From positions 1 through 34,716 of the forward strand of contig JANBPU010000167.1 in NCBI GenBank assembly GCA_027575805.1: DNA of 34,716 nt, given 5' to 3'. A program made the position numbers and the translations under genes. Shown piece by piece: positions 31,525 through 34,716 of this stretch (the first letter of the stretch is position 1; each line of letters opens with the position of its first letter). This stretch comes from Mycoemilia scoparia (taxonomy: Eukaryota; Kickxellomycota; Kickxellomycetes; Kickxellales; Kickxellaceae). A model generated the notes under the pieces. It did not search any database, was not told the origin of the DNA, and saw nothing but the letters and a program-made list of their open reading frames with translations.

Positions 31525-33633
31525 TTACTTTATTGGCTTGATTTCATATACCAAACAATTCTTGTTGCTTGTACCATCCCAACCACGATTTCCTGACGTT
31601 GTTATCATAAATCTACAATATTTGTCCACAACTATACTCACATAACAAACAGTTGTTTAGATTGGGGCTAGGATCATCCACAATGCTTGGAGACAATGGA
31701 TTGATAATTCAGTCCCCTTGTGTTGCTTACGTGTTTGTGATATGACACCACCGTGATGCCCGGATATAATCTGGAATGGAACGCCGCTACGCTTTTCTCG
31801 AGATTTATTCAAATCCCACATTCTAATATTATCAAACGACGAACTATACAAAAACAGGCCATTCCAGAGCAATGTTAGTACATTTGTTTTGTTTTTGCAC
31901 AAAAAGGATTTATAGCACTATCAAATCCGAGCCTTGCCATATTAATTGTCTATCATTAGCCATGCAGTGCACGCTGGTTACTGGCCCAGAGTTGGTTGGA
32001 AGCTTCAAGGTTTGGACCAAATTTCCACTTGAAAAGTCATATTCATCAACCGTATTGTTACGTCTGCCAACATATACCCGATCTCCCGCATTGCTCCATG
32101 TGCTCTATCAGCAATAAAAAAAACACATGCATGTGGCACATCAGTGCGTCCTTTTTAATAACAATACTGCGGCTAATGTCGTTGGACATGGCATTAAAGG
32201 CTTACAGATATTCCCCACGGTGGTGTCTTTGCTGGTATTTCAAACTTTCTCGGAAGCCCTGTTCGATCCCGAATGTCCCACACCCTCATTTTTCCATCAA
32301 TACTTGTTGACAAGATAAGTGGGGACGAGTCCTTTATTTCGGTTGTTGAAGTGCCAACATCTTCATTAGCTACGCCCAGTTTACTATCTCCATCACTGTC
32401 ACACCCATTTGTGGGAATCTCGTCTTTTATAGGGTGTAAACCAAGCACATCGCTGGAACAGCCTGGAGTGCACCAATTGGGCCTAAACGAAATAGAGCTA
32501 ATTTGTGTAGTATGGCCTTCAAATGAGCGTATAGGTACTCCAGTATTTAGATCCCACAGCTAGTATACAAGTATAGAATCAAACCAAACAAGAGTTGAGT
32601 TAGAAACAAATAAGTGGGAATATGTGTGTGTGTGTTTGTGTGTGGTTTGCCTTTGAAATGTATCTACATTTATTACCTTTATTGTTTTGTCCCATGATCC
32701 ACTAACAGCTTTATACTCATCGGGTGTTATTTTTATGCACGAGACAGCATCAGTGTGGCCTTTTAGCAATGCAACTCTACGCCCTTCGTCATGGCGTACG
32801 GTCCACAGGGCAATATTTCCACTCTACATCGGCCAGATAGACAAAAAATGAATGACTGCGTTTAATATACCATTTAAATAGACCGAGGCAGGCCCCTTTT
32901 CGCAATAACCTACATCCATTCCAGATAGTAAAAACATTCCCTGGGAATGAACATCCATGCTGTATACGGGTGAAAATGTATTGATTTCCTTATCTCCCCC
33001 TACACTCAAACAGTTGCCAACATATATAAATATGTAGTAAAATTAGGACCAGGCAGGACAAATAGATGGATTGATAAGCAAGTGGATGGGTTGGTGTATT
33101 ACCTTTGGGCACTGCGAGATCCTCGTGTGGCCAATACGACAGCATGACCCCCGCCTAGCCATACCAACGCAGCAGAAATAGTACAAGTCAAAAGCTGTTG
33201 CTGTAAAATAATTGTTATATATTCTAAAGATAGCCAGTGTATCATATACACATACCTTTTGTACACTTTCAACAAATGGATGCCGCTGACCCTGTGTCAA
33301 CAATTGCTTTCCATTAATCGTTGCAAAGAAATCCCATTTTCTGATATACCCATCATCTCCCCCAGTAAAAAGCCATCGCATGTCTTGGGTCGCACAGATC
33401 GAGTATATTTGGTAGTTGTGAAGCGCTGCGCACTGTAAATATAAAAAATATGTTGGTTGTAAATTTTAGTTTTCATGTATTTACACAGAAGAACAGGCCT
33501 GCTGGTTTATTGCAAATATGTCACCACCTACACAAGGGACTATATCATAGCTCTTGCATGTCTTCAACTTTTCAAGGTTACGTTCGTTGTTATTATGAAC
33601 ATTGTTCTCGCTGTTATCTGCTGGCTGTTCCAT
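31525..33633 (-). CDS. SPT8: SAGA complex subunit Spt8, WD40 protein (9 exons)
   Basis: Spt8 is the TBP-binding WD40 subunit of the SAGA transcription coactivator. Exons: 33633-33532, 33432-33256, 33200-33103, 33004-32914, 32823-32677, 32559-32206, 32104-31917, 31843-31731, 31631-31525. They join in phase to 458 residues. Diagnostic stretches: CATQDMRWLFTGGDDGYIRKWDFF, SPVYSMDVHSQGMFLLSGMD, NIALWTVRHDEG, HTDAVSCIKITPDEYKAVSG, STSIDGKMRVWDIRD, RVYVGRRNNTVDEYDF, SSFDNIRMWDL and the ending MITTSGNRGWDGTS. The N-terminus is short (about 30 residues before the propeller), lacking the acidic tail of yeast Spt8. Intron 7 requires a GC donor to keep the frame, with a perfect TACTAAC branch site. An upstream exon supplying a longer N-terminus cannot be excluded. 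Confidence 0.9.
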
Positions 33634-34252
33634 TTAAATGCTATATGTGGGCATGCGTTTGAAAGGTATAATAATGATGGCCGAGTGGTTATTTAAAACA
33701 ATACAAACATTTTTATTAAAGTAATAAGATAAAGAGGGTGTGGGTCTAGTAATTATGGGTACCAAAAGAGAAATTGGTATATTTTGCAACATTAGTACAA
33801 AATGCCTTGTATTGCTCCATACTAAAAAGAATCAAGATCCTCTCTCTGTCTCTCTCTCTCTCTCAGTTGCTTCTACTACAGAATTGACCAACAAGGTACA
33901 CATGCTATCGCTAGAATCTCAGATATTATGCTGACATACTATCTTGACGAATTGCTTATTTTACGACTTGGTGTCCTTGTTCATTTCTCCAATATCAAAA
34001 GATACGCCAGCTTTTTGCTATTCAAAAAGAAAAATATACTAGTTCTCAAGTTAAGAAAATTAGTTCTGACTTGATAAAACTAATACCACCATATAATTTC
34101 TGCAAACATTTCTTTGTATAGTAGCATTAACAATAATGAATATATTATTTTTAAAAGCCCATGAAATGTACGATTATTTTCTAATTATGGCATTAGTTCC
34201 AAAACCCAAGAATATTAAAATTTTTTAACATAATACTAGCTTTATATCATAA
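33634..34252. other. Intergenic region upstream of SPT8
   Basis: AT-rich, with a (TC)n tract around 33841-33865. No gene supported. It probably contains the SPT8 promoter. Confidence 0.4.
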
Positions 34253-34348
34253 ATATGGATCATAATTTTTGAAGGGTGCATGTTGATAGGGGCAAACACA
34301 GCCAAATGAGTGACTCTATAGCCCTTCAAAAATAACTGCCCAACTATA
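34253..34348. mobile_element. MITE-like element, copy 8
   Basis: Left end ATATGGATCATAATTTTTGA, right end GCCCTTCAAAAATAACTGCC. The interior GATAGGGGCAAACACAGCC and AAATGAGTGAC match copies 1, 4 and 6. Confidence 0.8.
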
Positions 34349-34470
34349 TTAATATTTCTAAACAATAATGCTAAACCAAAAATACAATGGTTTCTAAAAT
34401 GGCGTGATTTCTCTAGTGTTAGAACATAAGTTAGATTATATATGTGTGTCTCAAATTTTAGCCTATTTAC

Positions 34471-34716
34471 GAACCATTTGATATCAATGGCTGGGGATTC
34501 ACTTTTGTCCAAAGCCTTGTAAATTCTGGCCATACAGTAAATAGCAGCGACGACTAAAGGCATCGCCAGGATTTATGAAATGATGGTCTGGTAAACCCCT
34601 GCAATGACATTTATATTGAAGCAGCAATGATACATACGCAGAAAGTCCTTTATGTGATATTATCGGGTCACAGGGCCAAAGAGATAGAAAAAAGAGAGTC
34701 TCAAGAGCAGTGGCGA
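34471..34716 (-). CDS. Possible partial gene at the right edge, unidentified
   Basis: Two minus-strand frames are open here. One runs from the window edge to a TGA at 34499 (about 70 codons, with GLPDHHFINPGDAFSRRCY). The other starts at ATG 34563 (MPLVVAAIYCMARIYKALDK...) and reaches a GT-type donor near 34470. They overlap, so at most one is right. A GTATGT...TGCAG 39-bp segment at about 34593-34631 could be a very short intron. No family recognised. The downstream side is occupied by MITE copy 8, so the gene could also be broken. Confidence 0.25.

Noticed and set aside
31844..31916. U12-type AT-AC intron in SPT8
   Set aside because: The ATAAATCCTTTT word resembles a U12 donor, but the acceptor is AG and the branch is a perfect U2-type TACTAAC, so GC-AG is simpler.
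1..34716. tRNA, rRNA and CRISPR elements
   Set aside because: A by-eye scan for GGTTCGA-type B boxes with matching arms, for rRNA cores and for regularly spaced repeats found none. The few TTCGA words lie in coding exons or lack a partner A box.

Overview
The window is nuclear DNA of a filamentous fungus, most likely an early-diverging (zygomycete-grade, Mucoromycota-like) lineage. This is inferred from AT-rich sequence, intron-rich housekeeping genes with short GT-AG introns, poly-N/poly-Q/poly-T tracts inside proteins, many (CA)n/(GA)n microsatellites and abundant small repeats. The genus cannot be named from the sequence alone. There is no sign of bacterial operons, CRISPR or phage.

Layout. 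1-1068: repeat copy A plus a MITE. 1069-3265 (-): RAM1/FNTB, protein farnesyltransferase beta subunit, 8 exons. 4113-4973 (+): uncharacterised low-complexity protein, 2 exons. 5292-7371: repeat copy B, carrying a gag-like ORF remnant and a small secreted-protein ORF (6331-6684). 7909-8439 (-): secreted CAP/SCP-like protein. 8613-9583: MITEs and a coding-like relic. 10068-14044 (-): membrane-anchored MINPP1-type histidine phosphatase, 3 exons including a 13-nt microexon and a 1.48-kb intron. 14045-18840: 4.8 kb with no supportable gene. 18841-21758 (-): nuclear cap-binding protein CBP80. 22422-24539 (+): tRNA pseudouridine synthase PUS3/DEG1. 25258-26037 (+): probable GPI-anchored secreted protein. 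26446-26903 (-): truncated gene relic. 26901-29036: a MITE and repeat copy C, the inverted partner of copy B with a near-identical secreted-protein ORF. 29583-30768: a small basic protein gene and its decayed tandem paralogue. 30780-31500: transposon-like coding relic. 31525-33633 (-): SPT8, the SAGA TBP-binding WD40 subunit, 9 exons with one apparent GC-AG intron. 34253-34716: a MITE and a possible partial gene.

The housekeeping genes (farnesyltransferase, CBP80, PUS3, SPT8) are unrelated and do not form a cluster. They sit as islands in repeat-rich sequence. The notable architecture is a pair of inverted, nearly identical segments of about 2 kb (B and C). They flank the CAP/MINPP1/CBP80/PUS3/GPI block (about 7.4-27 kb), and each carries an intact small secreted-protein ORF. 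A MITE family with eight recognisable copies is scattered between genes and marks the edge of copy C. All exon models below were joined by hand from splice signals, reading phase and family similarity, and no alignment could be run.
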